This document shows positions 47,111 to 59,238 of a stretch of DNA of 64,000 nucleotides, piece by piece (the first letter of the stretch is position 1; each line of letters starts with the position of its first letter). A model generated the notes under the pieces. That model searched no databases, was not told the DNA's origin, and worked only from the letters and a program-made list of their open reading frames with translations. Position numbers and translations under genes: made by a program. The stretch is from positions 5,136,819 through 5,200,818 of the forward strand of contig CM031870.1 of NCBI GenBank assembly GCA_018697195.1. Direction: 5' to 3'. The DNA comes from Certhia americana (Eukaryota > Chordata > Aves > Passeriformes > Certhiidae).

Positions 47111-50100
47111 TTTATGCTTGGGGGATGAGAAAGTTATTTTCAATAGAATTAAATCTACTAACTGATGATGCAAGGGACTCTGCATGAGATTGCTTGTACT
47201 GTAAATCAATCAATTTTTCCCAGTTCAGGGCTTTGGAGCACCAGCTAAACTTGCTTTTTTGCAATGAGAGCACAGGGACTGTTTATTTTTCTTCCAGATA
47301 GGGTGGATGGTGCCTGTCATAAGGCCACTGAGGTGAGGAGCTAGGGAGAAGGTAAAATGAATGTACAGGCTAGGGAAGCTAATGAATCCCCTTCTTTTGC
47401 ACAGGACCATGGACCACTTGGCAATAAGATCAGAAGTGCAGGCAGACAGGGAGATTCATATTTCAATCACATTGACTCTTTAAGAAATAATGTATTTATT
47501 TGTTTGTTTCATGGTGTCAACATCATCTGCTTTAGCTTGGCACTATAAAGGTATTTACCATACTAATCCCTTTAGGTAGATAATACCCCTGCCAGGGTTC
47601 CTGAGGAAAGCTTATCACCACTCCTATTGTTCCACTCCTCATAGCTGCTCAGGAGACAAGAGCCCATAGAATCAGATACTGAAATTTAAGACTAAATTAG
47701 ATCCTCACACCTTTGCTCCAGCACATCTTGTAAGTATTAAACTACTAAGGTGCTTAATCTGATGACTCAGGGGAGTCTTGCTCTTCCTTAGCAATGAAGC
47801 TTCACCTACAACACAAATGCAGTACAAGCAAAGGATCTGCTTAAAACAGAGTTGTGACTTGACTGGTAGGAAAAAGGTAAAGCATGTAGAGTGGGTGGGA
47901 TCTGTCTAGTTCAGATTTCCTTCCATCTGTAAAAAAATATTGTTTCCATTTGTTCTCTCTGACAACCTCTCAGAAGAGGACTCAGGAGTTCAGAGAGAAA
48001 AGTGAATGCACTTGGAACAAACTAGACAAATTTGGGAATATTTCTGTTCCCACAGACCTCTGTTTACTGAGCAGATGCAGCCAACATGAGCTTGGAGTAG
48101 CAGTGAAAGTGCTGGATCATTACCCAGGTGCCTCTTAGCATGTCTGTCAGTTCAGAGAAATAACACTGCTTTCCTGCTTTCATGTATGTGACCACAGGCT
48201 GATGTGCACAAGGGTCAGCTGTTTTGAAGTGCACACATATTTTGTGTAGTTTATTTTTTAGCAAACGTACCTCTCTATTTCATGTATTTCATATATTTCA
48301 TATAAAACCCAGCTGTGTTTTTTTAAGGCCCTATTTGAAGTGTTGTGTTGACATGGGATTAGATGAGTCTTCAATTTCTTTTCATTCATAAATTCATCAA
48401 ATTTAAACCCAAAAGCCAAAGTGGTCTCTGGGTTGCAAAACAAAAACTTGACGCATATGAAACCCTCTGCAGGTTAAACAATAAATGGGAATTTATTTCT
48501 TCAGAGTCCTGAGGAAGGACATGAGTGAAGGTAAAAAGTCTGTCTAACAGAGCAGGGGACAGAGCCTGTGGTGCTGGACTTGGTGAAGGAACAGAAGTTG
48601 GTTCCTGCGGATAAATCCCAATTATGAGTAAATGAAGTTAATCAAGACAACATCTAATCATTTTAAGGCCCCGTTGCTCATGAAGAAATAATAATAAAAA
48701 AATCACTAAAGAAGATTTAAAAATTGCAAACACATTCCATCTTTCTCAGAATTTCGGTTTCCCAGTAAGGTCACAGCACATATTTAGTCCTGCATTAATA
48801 TTTGGAAAGACTTCTAAAAGTGCTGGGCTAAAAAAATTAAAAATAAGGCCAGGTGCTGATGGAGAATTTGGGGCAGCTGCTTCACATAGTATTTTGATAC
48901 AGAGTGTTTTAGGGGGAGGATTGTAGGAGATAGAGTGGGTGTCTATCTCTGAAATGGTCTGACAGAGCTGTATGAGGGGGGCAGCTTTATTGTGTTCATG
49001 ACGGGAGATAAAATTAAAATTTTAACTACTACCTCAGCAAAGCCCCAATACCCCCTTCTCCTCGGAACCTCCTGTCGGATGCACCTTGAAGGAAGAATCT
49101 CTTTGAAGGTCCATCAGTGAAGAAAGCTGTGGCAATTCTTATCGTGGCTGGACTCCATTTTCAAGGCAAGGGAAATTCCAGCAAAACTTCAAGATCCATC
49201 AAGGCAGTTTAGCTCTTATTCATTACCCTCCTGGCATCCAGGCTTGAAATTCTTGATGTGATTAGTGCCGGGGAAATGATTTTCATCCTGCTCAGCTTTA
49301 CTCACAGCCCCTGGTAAAGTGCAAGACTTGGTGGTCGAGAGGAGAGGGTTCACTAAAAGCTCCTCCCTTTTGCAGCAGAGGTGAAATGGTAGGGCTCTGT
49401 CCTCAGCTTGAGATTTTGTGGCACGTGAATGTCCCTTTGCCTCATGGCAAACAGAGCCACAACAATTACATCCATCCACAACAGGAACTCTGAGAAGAGA
49501 GAACACAAAACTCAAACTATTGTGGCAGAAGTATGGACAGCCAGGAGGAATGCCTGCAAACATTCTGACTTCGAAGTTCTAAGTAATTCCTTTTTCCGTA
49601 GGGTCGCCGGCATCTGGTGTGTTATTAAGTAACTCAGCAGAGATCTGTTAAATGCATAACCTCCCTGCACAAAGGATACATTCTTTTGCTGGGTTTCTCC
49701 CTTTAACCCCTACTTCCCTTTGATACTTGTGCACTCCGCAGTTGCCAACCATGATTTTGCAAACTCGGTTGGAACATTTCAGTGGCACAAATCACCCTGT
49801 CTACTCCCTGCCATCCTCATGATTTGACAGTCAGAACTCCATTGCTTTCAGCCTGAAATTTCCCTTTGATTTCCTGCAAATCCTTGGACTTTTTTCTTAA
49901 GCTGCACCAAGAGAACAAACATCAGACAAAAGGTAAGGATTAAAGTTGGTCAGTCGTGGCAGGTGACTGCAGTAGTAGAAGTAGATTAAACAAATGACAG
50001 GACTGAGCTGTGTTTTGTTCTCATTGGAGTATGATGGAGCATGGGGTAGAATTCAGACAAAATGCAAGATAGCTGTTACGAGGAAAACTGTAGGGAATAA

Positions 50101-52917
50101 CTTATATAGACTCAGTTTATTGAGTTTTACTCATCAAATCTGGTGGAAGAATCTAGAGGTGTCATTTTGACTTGTATTTCAGAAGGTCACAAGGGTCTAT
50201 GGAGGGCTGGTTTCAGGAATGTTGCTGCAGCCTCTCTGAGCACTATTCCAGCATACAGCAGAGCACAGCCTTACCTAAATCTGATTTTGAAAGTAAATGC
50301 TGAACGAATGATATTGATTTAGGATTAGCTGTGCCACAAAGATAAAAGCTCTTGCAGCCAGGATGGGTCAATTAGCATCAATCCAAGAATCCTTCAGCTA
50401 AAACCTTCCCTTTCATGGAAAAAGAAGGAAATACAAGACTGTGGCTGGCAGGGATAACTGAAACAGCACAGTCAGTTGTGGAGCGCTTCCAGCCTCCCTA
50501 GCTTTTATCTGTTTTTCTTTGCAACAAAGGAGGACTTTGGATTATATAATATTTGTAATTCCCAAAGTCTTTAGGACATGATATTTACCATCAGGGTGAC
50601 AGAGAAAGAAAAGCTGTAGATCTCAGTATTAACTGACTGTGTGAAAGCAGCAGAGGAGCAGGGGTTTCCTGAGTGGCAGCTCAAAACTTGGTTTTTCCTG
50701 AGTCAGAGAAGGCAGGATGTGAACACTCAGCCCTTGTCTCGTCCTCTTCCTCACAGGAGGTAAGGCTGATCTAATTGTCACGTGTTCATTGTGAGGAGGG
50801 AGGATGTTATAGCTCTAGAGTCAGTCAGCTGTAACAGTGACCCCAGGAGTGGAGCTGGCCTTGAATAATACAGTCATTTAGTACCTATCTTAATGCAAAT
50901 TCTGCTGATTTGGCTGGAGGGGAAAGAAAACTAAAGTCATTAACATAAAGTAAAGGGAAAATCAAAGGAAAAAGACTGCCTTTTGCAGCCCCATACTCCT
51001 TTCAGTTCCTACAATAACCAATACTCACAGTGTTTATAATAGTTATCTGCTCAAGTATTAAATTAATCAGGGAAAAAACCCCACAAAGTTAAATATATAC
51101 CAGCTAATGGTGGAGGTCTGAATGTATCAAGTGAGGGAGGAAGGGAACTGTGCAATTTGTGTGGAGTGACTGGAAACAGCTTTCTCAGTGCTCTTGAGTG
51201 CTTTTCCACCACCATGGCACGTTTCCTTCACGAGTGATCTTGATTTATCCCACGTCTGCAGCATCTTCTTCATTTTGCCTCAGTCCAGGGTTTTAACAAT
51301 TCCATTTGCAAACCTCCAAAGACCTTGGTATAAAGCTGTGGAAGTGGAAGAGATCCTTTTTACCCACTTCCCTAGGGTTTATATATCTTCATCTCCCTGA
51401 CGCTTGTTTTCATAGAATATTTGATTTTTTGTCGCTTTCCTGTGTGTTGCAGGCTTAGCTAATGTGGGAATCTCTGCTTTCCCATTTAAGGGAGACCCAC
51501 ATTCTGGGAGTTTGTCTTAAACAGAAATGATCATCTATGTTATTCAGAAACCTTTATGTAAATAACACTCCTGAAAAATATCTGCATAATTAGGGTCCCT
51601 CATGAATATGACATCCTGTGGCTTAGGGTAAAGTATTAATTGATTTATGAAATATTCTGAAATCCCACTGGAATGCAGTTTATGTCCAATAAGTTTCTCT
51701 TTGTTTTTGACTCTCTGCGTTATATGCAGATAAATTCATCACAATCCTATTAATCATGTTTTCTTCTAATGAAAGAAAAATCCAAAATCCTCTTCAAAAT
51801 CCATGGCAGGAGTAGTAAGAAGTACCCAGAGAGCTTTGTACCCTCTTCTGCAGGGCATGTGTAATTTGCTCGTTTAATAATGATTTTAAAATGTTTAAAA
51901 TCTAAACAAAACAACAAGTTCCTACTCTTGTATTCAGGTGTGAGTTATCCATCTTTCATGATGAGACAGGCATAATAATTATATAAGCCCTTGGGCCAAT
52001 CTACATGAGCATTAAAATGAATTATGACATAATCAGCCTGCTAAGGAAAGCCACAGTTATTTTTCAGAAATGAGGGCCAAATTCTACTCCCCTGAAACTG
52101 GTTGTGATGCTACAGAAGTCAGAAGTTACCTTCCTGTGAAATTTGCTTCATGCAGCCTAAAGTAAACTTGGGATTTTAGCCCTGTCATACTTGTACACTC
52201 TGCTGCCAAGAAAACAGCACTGGAATGAGATGATAATTTTTCAGTGTTACATTGCAAGTGTGCCTCCAATGCTCTGTGAGACAATGGGAACAAAACAAGA
52301 GATGACTCGGATACACAGATTTAAAGTTCGTGTGGTTTCCAAAAGCACAGCATAAAGGGGGGAAAGTGAGAGAATTCTACAGCTACAATAGTTTGACCAA
52401 AGATCAGAGAAGTCAATGGGAGTTTTTCCATTTTTCATTCAGTGAGATTTAGATCAGATCCCTTTGGGGACTCATAATGAAGTTTATTTCCATTATAAAT
52501 ATACAGTTGATATGTCAAATTTTACTACCATCATGAGAAAACGATTACACACAGAGTCACAGCCCAGCTGAAATTCACTTGAAAGAAAATTGCATAAGTT
52601 ACTATTGCCAAGTTTTAAAGGAATGACATTTGACAAGAAAAACATTCATGCTTCTTAGATACAATCACTAGATTTTATTCTTTCCATGGTGTTCAGTCTA
52701 TTGCACTCATTAATGAGAAATCTGTCCCTCTCAAAGATTGATCCCTACTGACCTTTTTCATATCTTCCTCCTGATCTTAGCATATGACTTGACAAGAGGA
52801 AAAAAAATATGTATTTTTATACTAAAATAGCCAAATGTTTGCAGAGTTTGGATAGGTACATGAGTTGCAACCAACTAATTTTGAAGTAAATTTTTTGTTT
52901 TCTTTTACAAATTAGCT

Positions 52918-52920
<3 letters not shown>
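47111..52920. other. Non-coding stretch, no gene recognised
   Basis: Contains a 9-bp triplet repeat at 48276-48302 and AT-rich parts at 48640-48850 and 51950-52070. The last holds several TAAT-type strings. Open frames do not exceed 115 codons and are unremarkable. Confidence 0.5.
48276..48302 (+). repeat. Three tandem 9-bp units
   Basis: TATTTCATG, TATTTCATA and TATTTCATA follow one another directly, with one substitution between the first and the others. Confidence 0.9.

Positions 52921-52952
<32 letters not shown>
52921..52952 (+). repeat. Poly(T) homopolymer, 32 nt
   Basis: Uninterrupted T run on the + strand between GCTCTC and AAATTCTGG. No minus-strand gene-like sequence follows. Confidence 0.95.
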
Positions 52953-52957
<5 letters not shown>

Positions 52958-54132
52958 CTGGTGAAGACAAAGCATTAGTGTAAAGGTAAGAACTTTGTTA
53001 TGATCATAAACTTGAGGGTCTGATTTATGGCTTTATTTGTCTGGGTGTTACATTTATATGAACCATATCCTAATTCAAGATCAACCACAACTTTTGTGAA
53101 GACTTCTGTACTTAAAAAATGAACAAACCCAACCCAACATGTTATTAATTACATAGGAAATTGAAAAGAGAAGGAAAAGAGCCTTTGCAGCAGAATCTAT
53201 TTTTTCCTGTTTGAAAAATGAAGTGATCTACACACTCTTATCAAGCACTCAAAACTCAGAATTTTCAACCACTTCTACTCATTATGAACATAATTTGGTT
53301 TTGGTGGGTGGAATTCTCATTAGTCTCTGAGCTGGCTGGCGCATTTTGATAACTGAAAAACAAAGTGAAAATCTCAGCAATGTGAAAGCAAGTTAGTTTA
53401 TTTTTCCAAATGGCCCTATTGAAATTCTCTCCCCAAATTAAGAACACTCTAATACATATTGATGAATTTCACATGCCCCTAACTTTGAGGGATACCATCC
53501 ATTCTGACTCTAAATCACTAAGCTCTCTCTGAATTTCATATTCTCCCATTACTGTATTCATTGACAGGTTGTAAAGAGGATGTAACAGACTGAAGTCTAA
53601 GAAAGAAATGAAGACAGCAAAGAGATGAAGGAGTGTTTTTTATCTGTCTGTCTCCTCAAGTCTTCAGATGGTGACTAGATGCCTACAGATAAAACATTTC
53701 TTAATCAAGGAGTTAGAGAACTCTGTAGTTAAATGACATTGAGTGAGTCATAGAGGAGATCAGATCATCTAACGAAACCTTCAGTTGTTAGAATGTGCAT
53801 CCCTCTAAAAACAGATAATAATTTTCCAGGAGTCAAAGACCAGATCTTTCTAAATCAGTTGTTTTATTTGGAAGAGGAGCTTAAGGGGTCCTATGTGTCA
53901 TTTTCAAATGTCTTAAATGTTAGAGCTGACCTAGGGCAATGTGACAGAAGCCACTGGCTGAAATTCTGTCTCCAGTGAGCCCAGGGGGGAGTCTGAATTC
54001 AGCGTGGCCATGTTACCACCCAGGGTGTCAGTGGGAAAATTGCCAGTCTGAACCAAGAGACAGCAATATATTTAACCCCAGGAAGCAAAATAGAAAAAAT
54101 GTTCCAGTCCCCAGTCCCTCATCTCCCCACAG
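52953..54132. other. Non-coding stretch, no gene recognised
   Basis: AT-rich with open frames no longer than about 60 codons. It ends in the pyrimidine-rich tract that precedes the exon candidate at 54133. Confidence 0.5.
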
Positions 54133-54200
54133 AGCCTTCCCCCTCAAGCCAAAGATATGAGCCAAATGTAGAGTGCCATCAGATTTACAGGTCTGTCAAG
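54133..54200 (+). other. Weak candidate exon, 68 nt
   Basis: The segment is preceded by a long pyrimidine-rich tract ending CCCCACAG (54132) and followed by GTAAGA after AAG (54201), both close to consensus. One frame is fully open: two bases, then 22 codons beginning PSPSSQRYEP and ending RSVK in phase 0. The other two frames have stops. I do not recognise the peptide. The nearest similar candidate at 54761 does not match it in phase, so they would not join in frame. Confidence 0.15.
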
Positions 54201-54374
54201 GTAAGAGTTGCTTGGGACAAGTCTCATCAGAAGACCTGTAAGGCAGAGAGGTCTTTTTCTTTTTCTAATACGTGAAATGGGTAGCTAAGTGTAGGAAATG
54301 GGGGCTACAGCCATGAGGTACAAAGGCAGTAAGAAATTGCATAAATTGGACAAACCAAAGTTCATCAATGGGCT

Positions 54375-54580
54375 CACAAAATCCCAGAATGGTTCAGGTT
54401 GGAAGGGGGCTCTGGGGGTCACCATGTCCAACCCAACCTCAAGCAGGGTGAGTTAATGTAGGCTGCCCAGGGCTGTGTCCAGATGGTTCCATTTCACAGA
54501 GACATCCAAAGGCACACTCCAGTCTTTACCATTCAGTGATGATTCCATCAGACATTTCTTCCAGGTGCAAATTCTTCCCC
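54375..54580 (-). mobile_element. CR1 LINE 3' fragment, diverged
   Basis: CACAAAATCCCAGAATGGTT then CAGGTTGGAAGGGGGCTCTG, CCAACCCAACCTCAAGCAGG and GTAGGCTGCCCAGGGCTGTG follow the antisense order of the avian CR1 3' end. Similarity is clear to about 54490 and becomes loose after that (ATCCAAAGGCACACTCCAG, CATTTCTTCC), so the far boundary is approximate. The insertion separates the exon-like segments at 54133 and 54761. Confidence 0.87.
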
Positions 54581-54760
54581 AGCTCACTCAGTACTGCTGT
54601 TTCTCATTCATTAAGGGGTCTCCCACGAGGAATTGCTTGATATGCAGGTAGCTCATAAACCCACAGTTTTTATGGGAGTCAGGACACAGCTTAATTCTAG
54701 TTACAGGAAACAGAAGGAGGAAGGGGGGACTTCTGAGCTGTTTTATTGTAATTTAAGTAG

Positions 54761-54875
54761 GCTTCTAAGATGCGAGGGGCTGGCAGTAATGTCAGAGGTT
54801 ACAAGGAGTTTCCATACAATTGCAAATCTATATTTCTCCATCCTGAGGCACAGGGTGGGAGAGGAGCAGACAGAG
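54761..54875 (+). other. Weak candidate exon, 115 nt
   Basis: It ends in GAG|GTAAGT (54876-54881), an essentially perfect 5' splice site, and begins after TTTAAGTAG, a weaker acceptor behind a short T-rich tract. The + frame is open across the segment and beyond (54633-54917), including FHTIANLYFSILRHR. I do not recognise the peptide. The strong donor is the main evidence. Confidence 0.13.
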
Positions 54876-54881
54876 GTAAGT

Positions 54882-56153
54882 GGTAGAACCAGGAGGAGGA
54901 AGAGAGCTGTTAGCTAGCTCTGGTTTGTCTCTCCCTCTTATCAGATCTTAACTTTGCAGTAGCAGCTTCCGCAGCAAACTCCTGTCCAGCCTGACTCTCT
55001 TGAGATGGGGAATTTCAGGCACAGGAAAGCAGCTAAGGAGGCAGAGGAGCAGCTCTTTCTGGCTGTGGCAAACTGCGTGGGATCTCTGCATGTACTGCTT
55101 GGTTTCCTTTGCTTTCAAGCCTGACAGGTTTCCCAGGGAGGTAGATTGGGTTAATTTGTCATTTGTTATTAGGTGAATCCTGACAAACAGAAAGGCTGTG
55201 CTGTGTTTCTTTGATGAGCACCTGTCTGTGTATTTTTCTAATTGATCAAGGTTTCCTCTGCTGGATACGTATTTCAAACTGCAAAAGAAATCAATCCCCT
55301 ACCCAACTATTTCATGCTTGTAAATGTCCCAAAGCATGTCACTGAATGAACTGAAGTAATTGGGGCCACACTGTGACATTACACAATTGCTCTACTGAGA
55401 ATGTTCCAGTTTTACATCCACTTATGTACCACAACAGAAATCCGTCCACTGTTAATATTTTCAATTTTTTTTTTTTTTTTGCTTGACAACCAGCTTTTCC
55501 ATCATTTTAGATGATATTTCCTGTTTTAATTCATACTGAGTACAATTGTGTGTTCTTTTCCTTGCAGTTCCCAGGGCAGATGGAAGAAAATGGGCACCAG
55601 TTTAGATCATCTGTGCCAGGAAATATATAATAATGCCGTCATTCTTAAGACAACTCTGCAGCAGCAGGCTCAGACAGCTACAAAGTAGAGCACATGCATG
55701 GATTTGTCATCCTGTCTTACTCTTAAACAACATTGGCTTCTTTGTCAATTGTGAGGAACCGGGGGAAAGCCCCTTGGAGAGGAGCCACACGTTTATTTGT
55801 TCCTGAGCTCTGATAGCAATGTTGGCTGCAACACAATCCTTTTTTTAGAAAGGAGAGGTGAGCATCTTGTGCAACTTGCTCAGAAAAGTCAACAGATGTG
55901 TTTGACAAATGCACTTTCTTGACACAAGTTGACTGGTGACACCCAAGGACAGGATGTGTGTGATGGCATAAATCCGATGTTCCAGACAGAGCAGGAGTGC
56001 TGTTACCTGTTCCTCACAGCCCCTCTTCTGCTGTGAAAGGAATCCATCAACCATGGTAATGATCTGTGGGAAAAAGTGCCCTAGCACACTACTGGCACAG
56101 AGTGAAACAAACCTTGGGGAATATGCGAGCAGAAACCTCCCTTTCTGCTCTTC
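54882..56153. other. Non-coding stretch, no gene recognised
   Basis: A 16-T run sits at 55465-55480. A 109-codon minus-strand frame (54948-55277) has no recognisable feature. Confidence 0.5.
55465..55480 (+). repeat. Poly(T) homopolymer, 16 nt
   Basis: Uninterrupted T run on the + strand. Confidence 0.92.
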
Positions 56154-56783
56154 TGCACCTGTCGGAACCCAGGACATTCCTCCGTCTGTCCTGGATGGCT
56201 CGAGACCCTGGCAAGGGGCTCAGAGACCTTGGCATGGAGTCAAAAACACCTGTGCCTTCGATTTTAGCCCGTGGGAGCAATTACCCTCTTTGTGTGAGGA
56301 TTTACAGGCCACGAGAGTTTGAGTAGAGTGATAGTTAACTTATAACAGGGTGAAAAGTAGAAGTTTGGGGTTTTTTAGAATGGGGGTTCAAGAGGCAAGA
56401 TGGAAGGATCTGGGTGTGTCCTGTCCTTCTTCTTCTTCTTGTCCTTCATCTTCTGCTGTGATGGTGGCACTTTCTAATTAGTTTAGAGCAGAGACAAACT
56501 GTCTAACAGGTGATAGGTATTGGAAAATTATTGTAAATAATGTACACATAGTTTTTAGTATAAAAAGTAAACACCACCCTGAGGGCTGGGATTGTGCCTC
56601 AAACTGACGTGCTGAGTGGACCTCTGAAAGTTGGACAAAGAATGCAATAGACAAGGAAAAATAAACAACCTTGAAAAGCAGAGTTGACGACTCATGACTT
56701 CTTCTTCTTTTTCCCAGGGGCTGGGAAAAAGGACTTTCTAAAATTTCGGGAGCCATCAAAATCATCAAAACCTGAGATGCACC
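56154..56783 (+). mobile_element. Solo endogenous-retrovirus LTR with 6-bp target duplication
   Basis: The LTR runs 56160-56777 (618 bp), starting TGTCGGAACC and ending AAAACCTGAGA. It is flanked by the direct repeat TGCACC at 56154-56159 and 56778-56783. Its parts are in the expected order: U3 with a CTT-rich patch (56425-56440), a TATA box TATAAAAA (56559-56566), a polyadenylation signal AATAAA (56660-56665), then R/U5. The terminal GA replaces the usual CA, which fits one substitution in an old copy. No gag, pol or env sequence adjoins it, so it is a solo LTR left by recombination between two LTRs. The sequence closely resembles LTRs I recall from songbird genomes; a 6-bp duplication points to an ERVK-like rather than ERVL-like group. 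The family name is not certain. Open frames inside it are not genes. Confidence 0.85.
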
Positions 56784-57730
56784 AATGTCCACCAATCCAT
56801 GGTGGAGGACACCTGATGTTTGTATTCAAACTAATGATTTACTAAGGCTGTTACCATGTTCAGTTGAATGTGGGCAGGTCCCTCTGAGAGGGGACACTTT
56901 GCTCCATCTCCTCCTTTTTCACAATGCTCAGAAGATGAAGAGATTCACCTTTTCCTTTTTCTCATGGACAAGTAAATACAGGTTCTGTGGGCCTAAAGTC
57001 ATATTGGCTCCCACAGCATCTGTTTCTAGGGTGCCAGTGGGAAGACAGTGCCTTCAGAGTTGTAGATTTTTTAGTATTTCTGCCTTCATCAAATATTTGG
57101 GGGTTGTAATGAAAATATTTATTTCTAACTGCAAAGGGAGATGCTTTTAGCTGGTGCTCTGTTTCTTAGGCCCTGTGAAACAAAGTCCATTGCTGAAAGA
57201 TGTAATTTAGGTGGTTTCATTCCCCATCCTTACCCATGCCAGAGTCTGGGCCCTCCACAAACAGTTTGAGTCTGGTCACAAGGGCACCCAAACAGCACCT
57301 GAGGAGCTGTACTTGCTCTGAGACATACACAGAGCCTATCCAAGTGCTTCATGAGTGGGACAGTAATATTTTTAATGCCTCCCAGCAAGCACATGTTAAG
57401 ATGTTTGGTAAGCCAATATGAATTGTGAAATGCACAGACATCTGTGTCAACCCCTAATGATCAAGTGCCTCTGAAGCACTCCAATAAAACACCTGCAGAC
57501 TGTGTGACTTTTGTGCTGCCTTTAGATAAACACATGCTCTCTCATAATAGTAGCCTTGCTGTTTGAGTTGATGTACTTTCAGATCATGGAGGATGAAAAT
57601 GAGTAGTGGTAATATTAATGCTGCAAGTCCTGATGGCAAAACACATTTCCTTTAAAAATTGAATGTCACAACTGATGGATGACATCTAATTGAGTGACAC
57701 ACTTCCACACACATCAGCACATGCTTTGCT
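56784..57730. other. Non-coding stretch, no gene recognised
   Basis: The 121-codon frame starting at 56785 begins immediately after the LTR and has no recognisable motif. Nothing else is supported. Confidence 0.5.
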
Positions 57731-57754
57731 GTCATTCTTATAATTAAGAATGAC
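57731..57754. repeat. Perfect hairpin, 10-bp stem, 4-nt loop
   Basis: GTCATTCTTA (57731-57740) and TAAGAATGAC (57745-57754) are exact reverse complements around TAAT. AT-rich pairs make it modestly stable. It is too short for a microRNA precursor and could be a paired protein-binding site. Confidence 0.9.
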
Positions 57755-59198
57755 TTAATTTTAAAGGCAATCTCTATAAGCGAATGGAAGGGCAGGGAAG
57801 GAGTTACACCCCTTCCTTTTTTGGTGCATTAAGAAGGTTTGAGAATTCCCCACTCTCCTACTTGTTTCTTGAATTTCAACTCCCTTTAAAGTCAAAAGTA
57901 GCATTGAATGTCCACTTCCAGCACTCCTGTATCAAGGGAGAGTTCTGTGTCGTGCCCCATTGCATCCCAAGAACAAAAGATGACTGACACACTAAATGTG
58001 TTTAATAACACATGTAGCTCAGGGAACACTTGATGAAGCAGGACAGCTCTTCTGCTGTTGCTTTTTCACCACAGATTTCCCCAGCAAGAGTGCCCAGAGC
58101 TACCAGAGAACCCTGTAAAGCAGCTGAGGCCAACTGCCAACATTTAGGCATAATTCAGGTCATCTAATCCTAAAAAAAAGCCAAGAATAAACTGCATCAA
58201 CTGCTACTTCTTTGTGTCCTGGACCCCTACAGCAAAATGTCACTGGAACAGAGTCTGTGGTGCTCCAGAGCTCCCTCCCACCAGCTTCTCAGCTGGTCCA
58301 AGCCTCCCTGTAATAGATTAAAATAAACAATGATGATAGGGAATTAATAGCTAACTAATTAAGGTTTAGAAAGACCAGCGAAATCATCCCAGAGCTAAGA
58401 AGCTTTCCACAGCTTAGGTTTGAAGAAAAGTTGACACATGAGCAACGTATAGGTGCTAATCCTCCTCTATCCCCTGCTCAGTCTCAGTGAGAGGAACATA
58501 CCTCTGCATCTCTCCTCTCTTCTGGATTTTATAGTTTTCCTCATTAATCTTGTGTTTTCCCTTGGGCAAGTCCAGCACTGTTACCATTCAGCCTCAAGGC
58601 TGGGACCCTGGAAAATATCTTCTGAATTTTCAACAAGTATTTCTCTCCCTCATCACAGCTCTTATTCCTCTCTTCCCTTAGGAAACATAACTCATTAAAG
58701 ATCAAGAAGAGCTTAACTCAAATATAGGTTTTATTTATAGAAATTCCCCTTCCTCTCCCTCGCCATCTCCTCTTCACTTTTCTCAGTGTATTTTATTTTC
58801 ACCAGCTGCACTATACTCTCAAAAACAACTTTCCAACTCTGTAGCTCCATCAATGTTAAAGGAGTTATCCTGCATTCACAGGAAGAGTAAAGATCCCAGG
58901 TTTATGCTTCTTTATCATTTAACCAGTAAAAGCTACAATTTACAGGTTCTGCAAGCTTTCAAGCTTTCCTTAATAAGGGGTACTTATCCTTGTCACACAA
59001 AGGTAACCTTAGGATTATACAAGAATAAAACTTTCTTTTGTCTTTTCTTCCAGGTGTCCATATGTCTGCAACAGGGAATCTAGCCAACTCACAGAAACTT
59101 CCTCTCCTCCAAGAACTGCATACTGAGGCAAATTCCCAGCTTATTAAAAAATAGTTTTGTTATTTTGCCATCTTGTTTGTTCTGCAATTCCACTGTAC

Positions 59199-59203
<5 letters not shown>
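57755..59203. other. Non-coding stretch, no gene recognised
   Basis: Pyrimidine-rich in places (58450-58520, 58740-58790). Open frames of 81 codons or fewer show nothing recognisable. Confidence 0.5.

Positions 59204-59233
<30 letters not shown>
59204..59233 (+). repeat. (CT)15 microsatellite
   Basis: Fifteen uninterrupted CT units, followed by a T-rich stretch. The poly-Ser/Leu and poly-Arg/Glu frames across it on both strands are products of the repeat. Confidence 0.96.

Positions 59234-59238
<5 letters not shown>

Noticed and set aside
47640..47720. CATAGAATCAGATACTG as a CR1 end
   Set aside because: Only the first few bases resemble the CR1 terminus and no further CR1 landmarks follow.
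50740..50766. Acceptor CCTCACAG directly followed by GAG|GTAAGG
   Set aside because: The sites would enclose a 3-nt exon, which is implausible. No good upstream acceptor gives an open frame.
56053..56795. Open frames on both strands within and across the solo LTR
   Set aside because: LTRs of this type do not encode proteins here, frames run across LTR boundaries, and nothing retroviral is recognisable in them.
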